Source: Salegentibacter sp. 24
GTDB lineage: Bacteria; Bacteroidota; Bacteroidia; Flavobacteriales; Flavobacteriaceae
Assembly: GCF_004362395.1 (NCBI RefSeq)
Contig: NZ_SNWE01000005.1
Location: forward strand, 1-64,000
Length of the DNA stretch: 64,000 bases
Direction of reading: 5' to 3'
The translations under genes were made by a program, and so were the position numbers. Positions within the stretch are counted from its first letter, which is position 1; each line of letters starts with the position of its first letter. Shown in pieces: positions 1 through 9,377 of the stretch. The notes beneath the pieces are model-generated. The model did not search any database. It worked only from the letters and a program-made list of their open reading frames with translations, and was not told the origin of the DNA.

Positions 1-142
1 AGAAAAACAAACCAAAAAATTTCCTGATTCAACAAAAACTATAATTCAATCTGAAAAAATTCTTTGGCTAAACTACTCATGAATAAAGCGGGTTAAGCAT
101 GGCTAAAAAAAGAAGAAAATGAGCAAATCCAGAAAAGTAGCC

Positions 143-180
143 AAAAAAAAACCATCTGGCGCCCAAAGCTACCAGATGGT
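143..180 (-). terminator. Rho-independent terminator after susC-susD
   Basis: Two 9-bp arms, ACCATCTGG (151-159) and CCAGATGGT (172-180), form a perfect stem with a 12-nt loop. On the minus strand the stem is followed by a run of about nine U (143-151). It lies about 100 nt after the susD stop and therefore closes the susC-susD transcript without a third SusE/F-type gene. No gene was seen in 1-284. Confidence 0.85.
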
Positions 181-284
181 CAATCACACACTTACTAAAC
201 TTATCAACTGCTGGCTAATTCATATAAATTTATTGCAGTGTTAATAAATATTTCTTTCACAAGTTCATTATCATACTAAGAGGC

Positions 285-2228
285 TTAATAACCAGGATTC
301 TGATAACTTTCTGTTTCTCCTTCCATCGCATCAATCTGGCCTTGGGGAATAGGGCGCAGGTATAGGTAAGGCTCAATATTCCGAGTAATTGTTTGAGGGG
401 TATGATCTCCATACTCACTTCCAGCAATTCTATAAGTAGAAGCCAATTCTTCCCATTTTTGAGTTCGAATTAAATCATACCACCTTTTTCCTTCGGCATA
501 GTATTCACGAGACCTTTCCATCAGGATATAATTTATATCAATTTCCGCCGGGGTCTGAGCTACAAGTTCTTCACTAAAATCCGCTATTCTTTCTTCATTA
601 GCACTGTTATCCCAAATCCAATTCCCTGCTCTAGCACGGATAACATTTATAAGGTCCTTAGCTGTCATGCCTCCTTGGGTTACCGCACCTTTTACAGCAG
701 CTTCAGCAGCGACAAAATATAGTTCAGAGAATTTAGCAATATTAAAGGGTCTGGTGCTGGCAGCATTTGGCTGTCCAAGCCCATCGCCAGTATTTGTACG
801 GTATGGTCCTAATTTCCATAATCCAGGATAAACCACCCTACTAATATCTTGTGGTCCTATCACAAAATCAGATCGTCCAGGAAGTACTCCAGCTCCAACA
901 TTACTTCTACCTGCGCCATCTGGGTAATCTATGGTCATTTCAGGCTGTTCGTCCAGGAAGGTCAGTATTGCATCACCTGGAGAAACAGGTAATCCGTTGG
1001 CATTATATAATACGTTTTGTTCTACACCGGCCTTTGGCCAGTTCCCTCTATAAACACTGGTAAAAGTACCATCATATCGGGAATCCGTATCCTTATTCAC
1101 AAAAGTTTCGGTAAGCACTCCTATTGTTGGTGCCATCCTTGTCCAGGGACGGCCTAAGAACTGATCATCCTCACGTTGAACCGAGCTAACCGTATTTTCC
1201 CAATTAGGATCCGTAGCACTTCTAAGAACAGTATAATTCCAGGTCATCATCCAACCTGCAAAGTTTTCCGGAGCTCCTCCTCCACTGTAAGTTAAGCTCG
1301 CAGCATTGTAAAATTCACTGGTCTCGGTATGATCTGCATATAAAAGAATTTCACTATTACGATCATTTTCTGCATTATTAACCGCATAAAATGTTTCCTG
1401 TAAGCTAAAAGGCCCAGGATTATTAATTCCTTCAACGGCAATATCGTAAGCTTTTTGAAAATACCACTGAGCATCATGACCATCCGGATCGGTTCGACTT
1501 GTTTCCGGGTAAGTGGGTATATTATTGGGATTCTGAAGCCACCATGCATAGGTTAAATAAGCCTTTGCTAAATAAAGTCTTGCCAGAGTTTTAGTAGCAC
1601 CTCCTGTGACCCTTGGGGTTACAGGTAAATTTTCTACAGCTGTTACTAAATCAGGAAAAATAGCCTTAGTGTAAACTTCAGGTACCGTATTTCTAGTAGA
1701 GGTCCGACTGGGGTTTGTATTGAACATCAATTCCCCTGCTCCAAGATCCAGGGGTACACCTCCAAAAGTTTGAACCAAAAGGAAATAATCAAAAGCCCGG
1801 AAAAAACGTGCCTCGGCGGTTAGAGCATCAGAAATTCCAACCTCACCAGCATTCTCAATAATTCCGCTGGCCGTGTTAATATTGGAAAATGCGGCACCCC
1901 ATAACACATCCGCCCTACTGTCCTGCGGAGTTATATTTCCCTGACCAGACAAGTCCATAACCAGAAAGTTCTGATCGGCACTTTGGGCATAAGTAACTTC
2001 ATCTGTACCCGTTAAAGTGGTGTTATAAAAATAAGCTTGTCCATAAATATATCGCAGGTGTGCATACATGGAGGTTAATCCGCCTAATACACCCGCTTCA
2101 GTTTGAAAAAAACTGGGTTCATACGTACTTCTTGGAGTCTCTTCCAGGATTTCATCTGAACAGGACACCATTAGTAAAGCTAATATCAATACTGATATAA
2201 TAGAAGCTTTAAAATTTATATATTTCAT
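285..2228 (-). CDS. susD: SusD/RagB-family outer-membrane glycan-binding lipoprotein
   Basis: The 647-aa product is a surface lipoprotein that would cap the adjacent SusC-like porin and capture xylan oligosaccharides. The N-terminus is a lipoprotein signal ending in MVSC with Cys23, followed at once by acidic residues (SDEILEE), typical of surface-exported Bacteroidota lipoproteins. The start of the mature chain (TPRSTYEPSFF) and the C-terminal segment with MERSREYYAEGKRWYDLIR are characteristic of the SusD/RagB family (N-terminal TPR half, SusD-like C-terminal half). It follows susC by 12 bp in one operon and ends about 100 bp before a terminator. The substrate is inferred from the surrounding xylanolytic genes, not from the protein itself. 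Confidence 0.95.
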   Translation of the reverse strand: MKYINFKASIISVLILALLMVSCSDEILEETPRSTYEPSFFQTEAGVLGGLTSMYAHLRYIYGQAYFYNTTLTGTDEVTYAQSADQNFLVMDLSGQGNITPQDSRADVLWGAAFSNINTASGIIENAGEVGISDALTAEARFFRAFDYFLLVQTFGGVPLDLGAGELMFNTNPSRTSTRNTVPEVYTKAIFPDLVTAVENLPVTPRVTGGATKTLARLYLAKAYLTYAWWLQNPNNIPTYPETSRTDPDGHDAQWYFQKAYDIAVEGINNPGPFSLQETFYAVNNAENDRNSEILLYADHTETSEFYNAASLTYSGGGAPENFAGWMMTWNYTVLRSATDPNWENTVSSVQREDDQFLGRPWTRMAPTIGVLTETFVNKDTDSRYDGTFTSVYRGNWPKAGVEQNVLYNANGLPVSPGDAILTFLDEQPEMTIDYPDGAGRSNVGAGVLPGRSDFVIGPQDISRVVYPGLWKLGPYRTNTGDGLGQPNAASTRPFNIAKFSELYFVAAEAAVKGAVTQGGMTAKDLINVIRARAGNWIWDNSANEERIADFSEELVAQTPAEIDINYILMERSREYYAEGKRWYDLIRTQKWEELASTYRIAGSEYGDHTPQTITRNIEPYLYLRPIPQGQIDAMEGETESYQNPGY

Positions 2229-2240
2229 AGTTTAATATTT

Positions 2241-5200
2241 TTAAAATGTTAGATTCACCCCTAACAAGAAATTTCTTGTAGAAGGAGTGTTTGTACCAAT
2301 GGTCAACAACCTTCTTTGATATGATGCAACTGCTGAATTTTCATCGCCATAAGAGTTGGTAACGGGATCCATTCCGGATTCATCATGATAAGGTGAAAAT
2401 AAAACAAAAGCATTCTGTATGGTTCCATAGAGCCTTAGGTTTTTAAAACCGAAGTTTTCAATCCAATCCTGGTCAAAATTGTAACCAAGTGATATTGCAC
2501 GCACTTTTAAATAAGAAGCGTCAAAATACCCTAATGTAGAACCGTATTTCGGGTTATCTCCACTGGTGATACCACCAGGAAGCGGGTATCGGGCATCGGT
2601 ATTTTCAGGAGTCCAATAATCTACATCAATATTACCTCGTCTACCATTAAGCATATTTAGATAACCGGACGAACCGTACAATGTACTGATAAGGGTTCCT
2701 CCTTTTTGAAAAGTTCCGACAACATTCAGGTCAAAATTATTGTATGAAAGCCTTGTATTGAACCCTCCCTGAAAATCAGGCATCGTATTAATTACCTGGC
2801 GATCCTCTGGTCCAATTTGTCTTACCGGGGTTCCATCTTCATTATATTCTCCTGTATATTTTACTTTAATCATTCCCACATTTCCACCTGGTTCAAGGAT
2901 ATCTAAATAGGGATCACCTTCTTGCCATATCCCTATTCTTTCATAGTCGTAAATCACATTAATAGGACTACCAACAAACCAGTTATTTGCTTCATCTCTT
3001 TGCTGACCAGAAGCCAAAGCTACCAGTTCATTCTGATTCGCGTAGAAGTTAAAGCCAGCCTCCCAATGAAATCCATCAGGATTATCTATAATCACCCCAT
3101 TTAAAGCAAGTTCGAAACCTTTATTTTGAGTTTCTCCAATGTTAGCAGTATAGCTCCCAACTCCAGATGTTGCCGGCAAACCTACCCCTAGTAGAATATC
3201 GTTAGTATTGGTTATGTAATATTCAGCAGTACCGGTTAAACGATAATTGAACAAGGTGAAATCCACCCCAAAGTTATAGGTAGTGGAATATTCCCAACCT
3301 AATTCAGAGTTTGGTAGTTCACTAACATAGTAACCTACAGCATAATTATCAGGTCCGAAATTATAAGGCCTTGTGCTAAGTTGTCCTAGGGTCGAATAAG
3401 GATCGATCGACTGATTTGAAGTTTCACCATATCCTACTCTTAATTTTAAGGAATTCATCCAGGATACATCATCCATAAAATTTTCGTTTGCTAAATTCCA
3501 TCCCGCTGAAACCGCTGGGTAAGAATTCCATTTATAACCTTCAGCCAATCGGGAAGAGGCGTCGGAGCGAAAGGTAGCTGTCAGCATGTAACGATCATCA
3601 TATTCATACATGGCACGTCCCATATAAGACATTAGCCCGCTTTTATAATACCCCTGATTAGCCGGATCAACAATGATTTCTCCAGTTGCCTGACCTAAAT
3701 TATAGAACTGAAACTTATCAGAAGGGATTCCCCTTGCCGCAACACTAGAGCTATTAAAGGAAGTTTCTTCTATAGAGTATAACCCTACAACATTGAGCTT
3801 ATGAACATCATTAAAAGTTTTGTCGTAAGTAATGAGGTTCTCCACCAAATACCTGGTTGTGGTCGAGTTATTAATGGAAGCTTGAGAAGGATTATCTGGG
3901 GTAGGGCTAAAAACGCCTTGCCCGGTGTAACTTCCGCCATTTGTATTTCTATAATTTAAACCAAGGTTAATCCTGTAACTCAAACCTTCAACCCAGGGCA
4001 TTTTCACTTCCCCAAAAAAGTTGTTATAAGAACCAAATTCCCTACTCTTATCTATCCAGGCATCACCTAAGGCTTCAATACTTTCACGGGTATAAACCCA
4101 TTGATCATCCAATGGCATGCTGATTATTCTTTTTAACGAACCATCTTCATTATATGGATTCGCAATTGGCGAACTACTTAAAACACCATACATTCCCAGG
4201 TTCATTCCGTTTCTTACTGAATAATTATTATTACTGGATAATCCTACACGTACATAGTCACCAATTTTCTGATCCAGCGTTGCATTCAAAGAAATACGTT
4301 CGAAATTTTGTGCCGGAATAATAGCCTCATCTTTCGTATATCCAAGACTGGCATTATAGCTACCTGTTTCGGATCCGCCAGAAACCCCTAAATTATGATT
4401 AACAATCATACTGTTTTCGTAATACAGGTCTTGCCAATCAGTATTCACATCGTTTGATTCATCTGGACCATTACTATAGAGACCTGCTTCCTCACGAAGA
4501 GCTATAAAATCTGGGCCATTCATCATAGGATATTCTCCGAAGACTGTTTTCACTCCGTAAAAAGCATCGTAACTAAACCGAGCTTCCTGGCCTATTTGTC
4601 CTCCATTGGTGGTGATTAACACAACCCCATTAGCTCCCCTGGATCCGTAAATAGCGGTGGCCGAGGCATCCTTTAAAATATCCAAGCTTTTAATGTCATT
4701 TGGATTAATATCATTTAATGTTCCAGCAAACGGAACACCATTTAATACAATAAGCGGATCATTGCTTGCATTCAATGATCGTACACCACGAATACGAATT
4801 TGTTGTGTAGATCCTGGCTGAGAAGAAGTTTGAGAAAGCTGAACCCCAGGAAGTCGTCCAGATAAAGATTCAGAGATGGTTGCCGATGGGACTTCCCTTA
4901 GCTCTTCTCCGCCAATGGAAGATACAGATCCGGTAACAGCTTCTTTTCTTTGGGTACCGTATCCAACTACCACAACTTCGCTGAGAGCTTCAGCATCATC
5001 TTGCATAGTTACATCAATTTCTGTCCTTCCATTTACTGGCACCTCCTGTGTAACATACCCCATAAAACTAAATCGCAGGGTAGCATCAGATGGCACATCA
5101 GAAAGGCTGTAGTTTCCATCAAAATCTGTAGCAGTACCGATGTCGGTACCACTTACAAAAATATTTACACCGGGCAATGGCATCGTCCCGTCGGTAACAG

Positions 5201-5312
5201 TTCCTGAAACCGTAATTTCCTGAGCGTAAATCGAACCCGTTAATACCAAAAAAACTGGCAATAACAAGACATGCTTCATACTTAAACAATAACTTAATAG
5301 TTTTTCTTTCAT
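2241..5312 (-). CDS. susC: SusC/RagA-family TonB-dependent oligosaccharide transporter
   Basis: The 1023-aa outer-membrane TonB-dependent transporter would import xylo-oligosaccharides with the SusD partner. A signal peptide ends near residue 30 (GSIYAQ). It is followed by a carboxypeptidase-regulatory-like domain (about 33-110; GTVTDGTMPLPGVNI), the SusC signature VVVGYGTQ near 115-122, the plug (ATISESLSGRLPGVQLSQ, then RIRGVRSL), a large beta-barrel and a C-terminal aromatic ending (GVNLTF). Met12 is an alternative start giving a more compact signal peptide. The promoter probably lies about 110 bp upstream, with a LacI-type operator directly downstream of its -7 box (5413-5438). This is the only SusC/D pair in the window. 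Confidence 0.96.
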   Translation of the reverse strand: MKEKLLSYCLSMKHVLLLPVFLVLTGSIYAQEITVSGTVTDGTMPLPGVNIFVSGTDIGTATDFDGNYSLSDVPSDATLRFSFMGYVTQEVPVNGRTEIDVTMQDDAEALSEVVVVGYGTQRKEAVTGSVSSIGGEELREVPSATISESLSGRLPGVQLSQTSSQPGSTQQIRIRGVRSLNASNDPLIVLNGVPFAGTLNDINPNDIKSLDILKDASATAIYGSRGANGVVLITTNGGQIGQEARFSYDAFYGVKTVFGEYPMMNGPDFIALREEAGLYSNGPDESNDVNTDWQDLYYENSMIVNHNLGVSGGSETGSYNASLGYTKDEAIIPAQNFERISLNATLDQKIGDYVRVGLSSNNNYSVRNGMNLGMYGVLSSSPIANPYNEDGSLKRIISMPLDDQWVYTRESIEALGDAWIDKSREFGSYNNFFGEVKMPWVEGLSYRINLGLNYRNTNGGSYTGQGVFSPTPDNPSQASINNSTTTRYLVENLITYDKTFNDVHKLNVVGLYSIEETSFNSSSVAARGIPSDKFQFYNLGQATGEIIVDPANQGYYKSGLMSYMGRAMYEYDDRYMLTATFRSDASSRLAEGYKWNSYPAVSAGWNLANENFMDDVSWMNSLKLRVGYGETSNQSIDPYSTLGQLSTRPYNFGPDNYAVGYYVSELPNSELGWEYSTTYNFGVDFTLFNYRLTGTAEYYITNTNDILLGVGLPATSGVGSYTANIGETQNKGFELALNGVIIDNPDGFHWEAGFNFYANQNELVALASGQQRDEANNWFVGSPINVIYDYERIGIWQEGDPYLDILEPGGNVGMIKVKYTGEYNEDGTPVRQIGPEDRQVINTMPDFQGGFNTRLSYNNFDLNVVGTFQKGGTLISTLYGSSGYLNMLNGRRGNIDVDYWTPENTDARYPLPGGITSGDNPKYGSTLGYFDASYLKVRAISLGYNFDQDWIENFGFKNLRLYGTIQNAFVLFSPYHDESGMDPVTNSYGDENSAVASYQRRLLTIGTNTPSTRNFLLGVNLTF

Positions 5313-5412
5313 TTTCTCGAATATTTAATCATTTGTGTGTTAGTTTACTGAGTTCACAAAAAACTGGTTTAAAATTTTCTACAATGATAAATATACAAGA
5401 AATCATGTTTTG

Positions 5413-5438
5413 CGCAATCGTTTGCGTTAAAAAATGTA
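5413..5438 (-). promoter_or_regulatory. susC promoter -7 box with LacI-type operator
   Basis: On the minus strand TACATTTT (5438-5431) matches seven of eight positions of the Bacteroidota -7 element TAxxTTTG. After a 4-bp gap comes the near-palindrome CGCAAACGATTGCG (5426-5413; 12 of 14 positions symmetric, central CG). That arrangement places the operator over the expected transcription start. The same spacing occurs at 9227-9252 and 18605-18630. Confidence 0.7.
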
Positions 5439-5512
5439 TAAATTTCTTTAAAAAACTATAATATACAAGTTTAATATATTGGTTTTTAATGTTTTAAAAA
5501 TATACATTTTAG

Positions 5513-5526
5513 CGAATACGATTGAG
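5513..5526. promoter_or_regulatory. LacI-type operator-like site (degenerate)
   Basis: CGAATACGATTGAG shares the CGATTG half-site of the stronger operators, with an imperfect other half. The 13-bp core CGAATACGATTGA recurs exactly at 6326-6338, which argues against chance. TACATTTT at 5503-5510 on the plus strand could be a -7 box next to it. No confident target gene starts nearby on that strand. Confidence 0.4.
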
Positions 5527-6236
5527 TTTAAATTAAAAAAAACAAATTTGAAGTGAAATTATATGAACCCATCTAAATTTCATCGTCATAAAAAATGCTA
5601 GGAAGTTAAAAATATGCGCTATGGAGCTCATTGTTTAGCAAGACCATAATCTAATTAATAATTGAGGATCTCTTATCTTCTTATGATGGATTCCAGCAAA
5701 AGAAACCGGGAAGTCTATCTATCCAACGGGTGCTAACATTCAAAGGACCTACTTCTAACTAATTTTCCCTTTATCCATTTAATAACATAAGAAATAACTC
5801 CATCTAATTCCAAGAAATTTTCTTGTGCAGCATCGACTCCCAATAACCGATAAATTATAAGTACAAATTGCGAGCTTTCAAACCGGGCTGCATAGATAGA
5901 AAATCAGGATAAGTCTTAAAGTTCAGTCTGCTATATTCTGCATTTTATCTCTCAGAAACCTATTTCCCTTTTTCATCTTCTATATCTGCAAATCACGAAA
6001 CACTTCATAACTTAAATTATTGGTTTCAGTGTTAGAATAATATTTAAGGAACTACAAATTTCCATTAAAGAAATTCTGGTTTCACTTTACGAGCTGTTTT
6101 CCTCGCTCATTACCTTCATATTACCAACGCATTTAGATAGGACCGAAAGAGAGCGTTTTAAACCCAGCATACCCTGTTAGAGAAGTTCATTTTTAAATGG
6201 CTAAGTAGAAATAAATTTAAAGTCCTTGTAAGGATG

Positions 6237-6250
6237 CGCAATCGTTTGTT
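6237..6250. promoter_or_regulatory. LacI-type operator
   Basis: CGCAATCGTTTGTT carries the same left half (CGCAATCG) and TTTG right half as the susC and GH67 operators. It lies 130 bp upstream of the GH43 start at 6382. No good -7 box sits at the usual spacing, so it may be an auxiliary site paired with 6326-6338. Confidence 0.55.
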
Positions 6251-6325
6251 TAATTATTTGGATTATTTTAGAACCAATTTCAAACAAATACCATTAAACA
6301 GGGGTATATTAAATGAAGTAACTTA

Positions 6326-6352
6326 CGAATACGATTGATTTTTTTATATTTT
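6326..6352 (+). promoter_or_regulatory. Operator-like site and -7 box of the 6382 GH43 gene
   Basis: The 13-mer CGAATACGATTGA (6326-6338) is identical to the one at 5513. It is followed by TATATTTT (6345-6352), seven of eight matches to TAxxTTTG, 29 bp before the ATG. Here the putative operator lies upstream of the -7 box rather than over the start. Confidence 0.45.
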
Positions 6353-6381
6353 TACCTGAAACACTAAAAACAATTTTTAAA

Positions 6382-7482
6382 ATGAAATTAAAACGATGCC
6401 TTTCAATCTTATTACCAGCCTTAATTGCTGTTGGTTGTAAGGAAAACAAAGAACAGAATAAAGAAAATGGAACTGTTGAAGATTCCATAGCGCAACAAGA
6501 CACCATAAGATATACCTCAGAACCTCTAATTACTGATCATTATACTGCAGATCCTTCGGCACATGTATTTGAGAATAAGATTTATATTTATCCCTCTCAC
6601 GACTTTGATTCCGGAATACCTGAGGATGACTCAGGAAGCCATTTTAATATGAAAGACTACCATGTTTACTCCATGGAAACACCAAATGGTGAGGTTACCG
6701 ACCATGGAAAAGTGTTAGATGTGAAAGATGTAGCCTGGGCAGAAAGACAAATGTGGGCGCCTGATGCTGCTGAAAAAAATGGTACATACTACCTGTTCTT
6801 CCCTGCAAAGGATAAAAATGATATTTTTAAAATAGGAGTAGCCACAGCTGATAATCCTGCTGGTCCTTTTACTCCTAAAGAAAACCCAATAGAAGGTAGT
6901 TTTAGTATTGACCCGGCTGTATTTAAGGATTCTGATAATGAATATTACATGTACTTTGGAGGTATTTGGGGAGGCCAGTTACAAAGATGGCAAACCGGAG
7001 AATATGTAAATGAAGACTCCTATCCTGAAGATGATCAGCCTGCGGTTGCTCCTAAAGTTGCTAAGTTGAGTGATGACCTGCTAAGCTTTGCTGAGGAACC
7101 AAAAGATATTCAGATACTTGATAAAAACGGAGAGCCGATCACAACCGGTGATAACGATCGACGATTCTTTGAAGCCGCATGGGTTCATAAATACAAGGAT
7201 AAGTACTATTTTTCTTATTCTACCGGAGACACGCATAAAATTGCCTATGCCACGGGCGATAGTCCTTATGGACCTTTCACTTACCAAGGGGTAATTTTAG
7301 AACCAGTTGTGGGCTGGACGAATCACCACTCTATCGTGGAATATGAAGGCAAATGGTACTTATTCTATCACGACAGCTCACTCTCTGAGGGTAAAACATA
7401 CCTAAGAAGTATGAAAATGGCCGAACTTGAATATGATGAAGAAGGTAAAATTAAAACCTTAAAAAGTTACGAGGAAATTTAA
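6382..7482 (+). CDS. GH43 glycoside hydrolase, lipoprotein (beta-xylosidase or arabinofuranosidase type)
   Basis: This is a 366-aa single-domain GH43 enzyme that would trim xylose or arabinose from oligosaccharides. The signal peptide ends in AVGC (Cys19), followed by a lysine/glutamate-rich linker, so it is a lipoprotein. The GH43 triad is visible: general base Asp in HYTADPSAHVF, pKa-modulating Asp in SIDPAVF, and acid Glu in RRFFEAAWVHKY. The sequence style (YIYPSHD, KDYHVYSM) resembles GH43 subfamily 1; the subfamily is not proven. The gene stands alone on the plus strand between putative LacI operators and a bidirectional terminator. The protein at 57284-58660 is a clear relative. Confidence 0.93.
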   Translation: MKLKRCLSILLPALIAVGCKENKEQNKENGTVEDSIAQQDTIRYTSEPLITDHYTADPSAHVFENKIYIYPSHDFDSGIPEDDSGSHFNMKDYHVYSMETPNGEVTDHGKVLDVKDVAWAERQMWAPDAAEKNGTYYLFFPAKDKNDIFKIGVATADNPAGPFTPKENPIEGSFSIDPAVFKDSDNEYYMYFGGIWGGQLQRWQTGEYVNEDSYPEDDQPAVAPKVAKLSDDLLSFAEEPKDIQILDKNGEPITTGDNDRRFFEAAWVHKYKDKYYFSYSTGDTHKIAYATGDSPYGPFTYQGVILEPVVGWTNHHSIVEYEGKWYLFYHDSSLSEGKTYLRSMKMAELEYDEEGKIKTLKSYEEI

Positions 7483-7496
7483 TAAAACTGTTTTAA

Positions 7497-7529
7497 AAAA
7501 AAGGCGGAACCAATAATTCCGCCTTTTTT
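7497..7529. terminator. Bidirectional Rho-independent terminator
   Basis: GGCGGAA (7503-7509) and TTCCGCC (7517-7523) form a 7-bp stem with a 7-nt loop. It is flanked by eight A on the left and six T on the right, so it can terminate the GH43 gene on the plus strand and the convergent GH43 gene on the minus strand. Confidence 0.92.
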
Positions 7530-7558
7530 AATTCTATCAAATACAGTTCAAGTTTGCA

Positions 7559-9220
7559 CTAAGGAATTTCTTCATAAACATCATCATCACCACTATACTC
7601 AAACCAGTTAAATAGCGCATGATTTTCACTCTCCAGTCCATTAGAAGTTGTATAAAGACCTAATGTAACCCCAACAAAACCACCTGCAACCTTAGTACTA
7701 AGAAATTCACCGTCTTGTGTCTTACCCAACTGTTTCCAGTCGTTTTTAATTTTGTAATAAAATGTGTAATCATCCTCTTCAAACTCCAGTTTAAAATCAA
7801 CCTTGTTAACTTTTTTATCTAAAACTATCGATTCCATTAATTTATCAGCTTTATATAACTCTACCACTGGCTTTTTATTTTTTACCGATAAAGCTGCATA
7901 ATAATAATGATTTTCATTTTGGAAAGCGAGCAGACCAGCTTTCTCATTTTCAGCTTTGGCTTCAAAAGCAACGGAAAGTGAAGCCGTTCCCTCCAAATGC
8001 TGTTGACGGTGGCCAAGAAAACTAGGATTTGCTTTCCCTTCTACAGTTTCAGGTCGGGTTTTAAGGCTAATACCATCTGCTGCGCTCTTAAGATCGTACC
8101 ACACAGTTTTAGGATCTCTTAACATTATCCAGTTTAAAGGTAGTTTCTCTTTATCAAAGCTCTCTTTAAATGTGAAATTTCCGTTTAAAGGAAATAAGTC
8201 CTCTTCTATTTTCACTCCATCCGGTAAAGGATAAGAATATTGAATTTCCTCCCCGCCCAAATCAAAAACGGGCCAGTTATTTACCCACTTTACAGGAGTT
8301 AAAAAAGTTTCTCTCCCAGTATTGTAAAGATCCCCTTCGTAAGGTCTTACAGCAAGAAAAATACCATACCAGTCGCCATTAGGATGCTGCACAATATCGG
8401 CGTGTCCCGCGGAAGTAATAGGATTATCACGGTCAGGATCGAGATGACGTTGGGTTAAAATTGGATTTTCCTTATAGGGTACAAATTGATCATTGATATC
8501 TTTAGTCCTGTAAATCATTTCTGAATGATTCACTGCAGTACCTCCTTCGGCGGTCATTAAATAATAATAACCATTAAGTTTATAAATTCTGGGACCTTCA
8601 GCCCAAACTGGCTTGGTAGAAATATCTACCCCTCCGTTGACCAAAATACGATTCTCACCTATTGTCTTTAGTTTTTTTTCATCGAATTCAATCATTCGAA
8701 TAGTTCGGTGTCCAGAATACAATGGATCATTATTGGGTGCCTCACTGTTATACACCAAATAAGATTTTCCGTTGTCATCAAAAAACAAACCGGGATCTAT
8801 CCCGCTAACCTCTGGGAGCCAAACCGGATCTGACCAGGGACCTGCCGGATCCTTCGCGGTCATTACAAAATTACCTTTTCCATCTACTATAGTAGAAGTT
8901 AAATAATAGGTACCCTTATTATAACTAATATCTGGAGCAAATACTGCACGGGAAGTCCCGAAACCATGCAAGTCTACCTGACCTGGTCTGTGAATCACAT
9001 TCCCAACTTGATTCCAGTTTACCAAATCGGTGCTATGGAAAACCGGTATTCCGGGATAAAAAGCAAAGGTAGAATGAACCATATAATAATTTCCCTCTCC
9101 ATCACTGGTGATGGCCGGGTCAGGATACCATCCCGCTAAAATGGGATTTAAATAGTTTTCCTGAGCTAAGGAAGTATTGAAACATAATAAAACTAGGATG
9201 CTAAAAAGTATTTTTCTCAT
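7559..9220 (-). CDS. GH43 beta-xylosidase/arabinofuranosidase with C-terminal beta-sandwich
   Basis: With the start at 9220 (MRKILFSILVLLC, signal ending SLAQ) the product is 553 aa. An upstream in-frame ATG at 9265 is less likely because the -7 box and operator (9227-9252) lie inside that extension. The GH43 propeller spans about 20-320: NPILAGWYPDPAI (base Asp), GIDPGLFFDDNGKSY (second Asp), WAEGPRIYKLNGYYY (acid Glu). Residues about 345-550 form the lectin-like C-terminal domain found in two-domain GH43 xylosidases (FLGHRQQHLEG; GGFVGVTLGLY). It is transcribed alone, divergent from the LacI gene. The 50542-52251 product is a paralogue. Confidence 0.94.
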   Translation of the reverse strand: MRKILFSILVLLCFNTSLAQENYLNPILAGWYPDPAITSDGEGNYYMVHSTFAFYPGIPVFHSTDLVNWNQVGNVIHRPGQVDLHGFGTSRAVFAPDISYNKGTYYLTSTIVDGKGNFVMTAKDPAGPWSDPVWLPEVSGIDPGLFFDDNGKSYLVYNSEAPNNDPLYSGHRTIRMIEFDEKKLKTIGENRILVNGGVDISTKPVWAEGPRIYKLNGYYYLMTAEGGTAVNHSEMIYRTKDINDQFVPYKENPILTQRHLDPDRDNPITSAGHADIVQHPNGDWYGIFLAVRPYEGDLYNTGRETFLTPVKWVNNWPVFDLGGEEIQYSYPLPDGVKIEEDLFPLNGNFTFKESFDKEKLPLNWIMLRDPKTVWYDLKSAADGISLKTRPETVEGKANPSFLGHRQQHLEGTASLSVAFEAKAENEKAGLLAFQNENHYYYAALSVKNKKPVVELYKADKLMESIVLDKKVNKVDFKLEFEEDDYTFYYKIKNDWKQLGKTQDGEFLSTKVAGGFVGVTLGLYTTSNGLESENHALFNWFEYSGDDDVYEEIP

Positions 9221-9226
9221 AATATA

Positions 9227-9252
9227 CGCAATCGATTGTTGTTTCAAATATA
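9227..9252 (-). promoter_or_regulatory. GH43 promoter -7 box with LacI-type operator
   Basis: On the minus strand TATATTTG (9252-9245) is a perfect TAxxTTTG box. Four bases later comes AACAATCGATTGCG (9240-9227), whose core CAATCGATTG is a perfect 10-bp palindrome. The operator overlaps the expected start site and lies just before the ATG at 9220, which fixes the shorter gene start. It is also about 140 bp upstream of the LacI gene, so it could serve both. Confidence 0.78.
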
Positions 9253-9346
9253 CATTAATTATCATAAATATATAGTCCCAGAAAATAAGGTCAATAATTA
9301 TTTATCAAAAACGAATCTTTTCACGCAACATTAATGAAATGTTTCG

Positions 9347-9354
9347 TAATTTTG
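9347..9354 (+). promoter_or_regulatory. -7 box for the LacI-type regulator gene
   Basis: TAATTTTG fits TAxxTTTG perfectly and lies 23 bp before the ATG at 9378. A small inverted pair, GCAACA (9325-9330) and TGTTGC (9353-9358), brackets it and could be involved in autoregulation, but it lacks the central CG of the other operators. Confidence 0.5.
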
Positions 9355-9377
9355 TTGCATGAAATTAGCCTAAATTG

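Larger units (their letters stand above)
5313..6381. other. 1.07-kb intergenic region between susC and a GH43 gene
   Basis: This is a divergent intergenic region far longer than regulation needs. It contains four LacI-type operator-like sites (5413, 5513, 6237, 6326). Between 5560 and 6230 I see no complete gene. One minus-strand open stretch (5733-5903, 57 sense codons, no ATG; contains QFVLIIYRLLGVDAAQE) and scattered short open segments could be the remains of a decayed gene, but I do not recognise a family. Confidence 0.5.

Noticed and set aside
1-142. AT-rich DNA left of the susC-susD terminator
   Set aside because: No open frame, repeat or RNA-like structure beyond A-rich runs.
4876-5207. 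Antisense open frames over the susC 5' end
   Set aside because: They mirror the serine/threonine-rich susC N-terminal codons and resemble no protein family.
9221-9265. Longer N-terminus of the 7559 GH43 protein starting at 9265
   Set aside because: The extension covers a perfect -7 box and operator, and the downstream Met gives a normal signal peptide.
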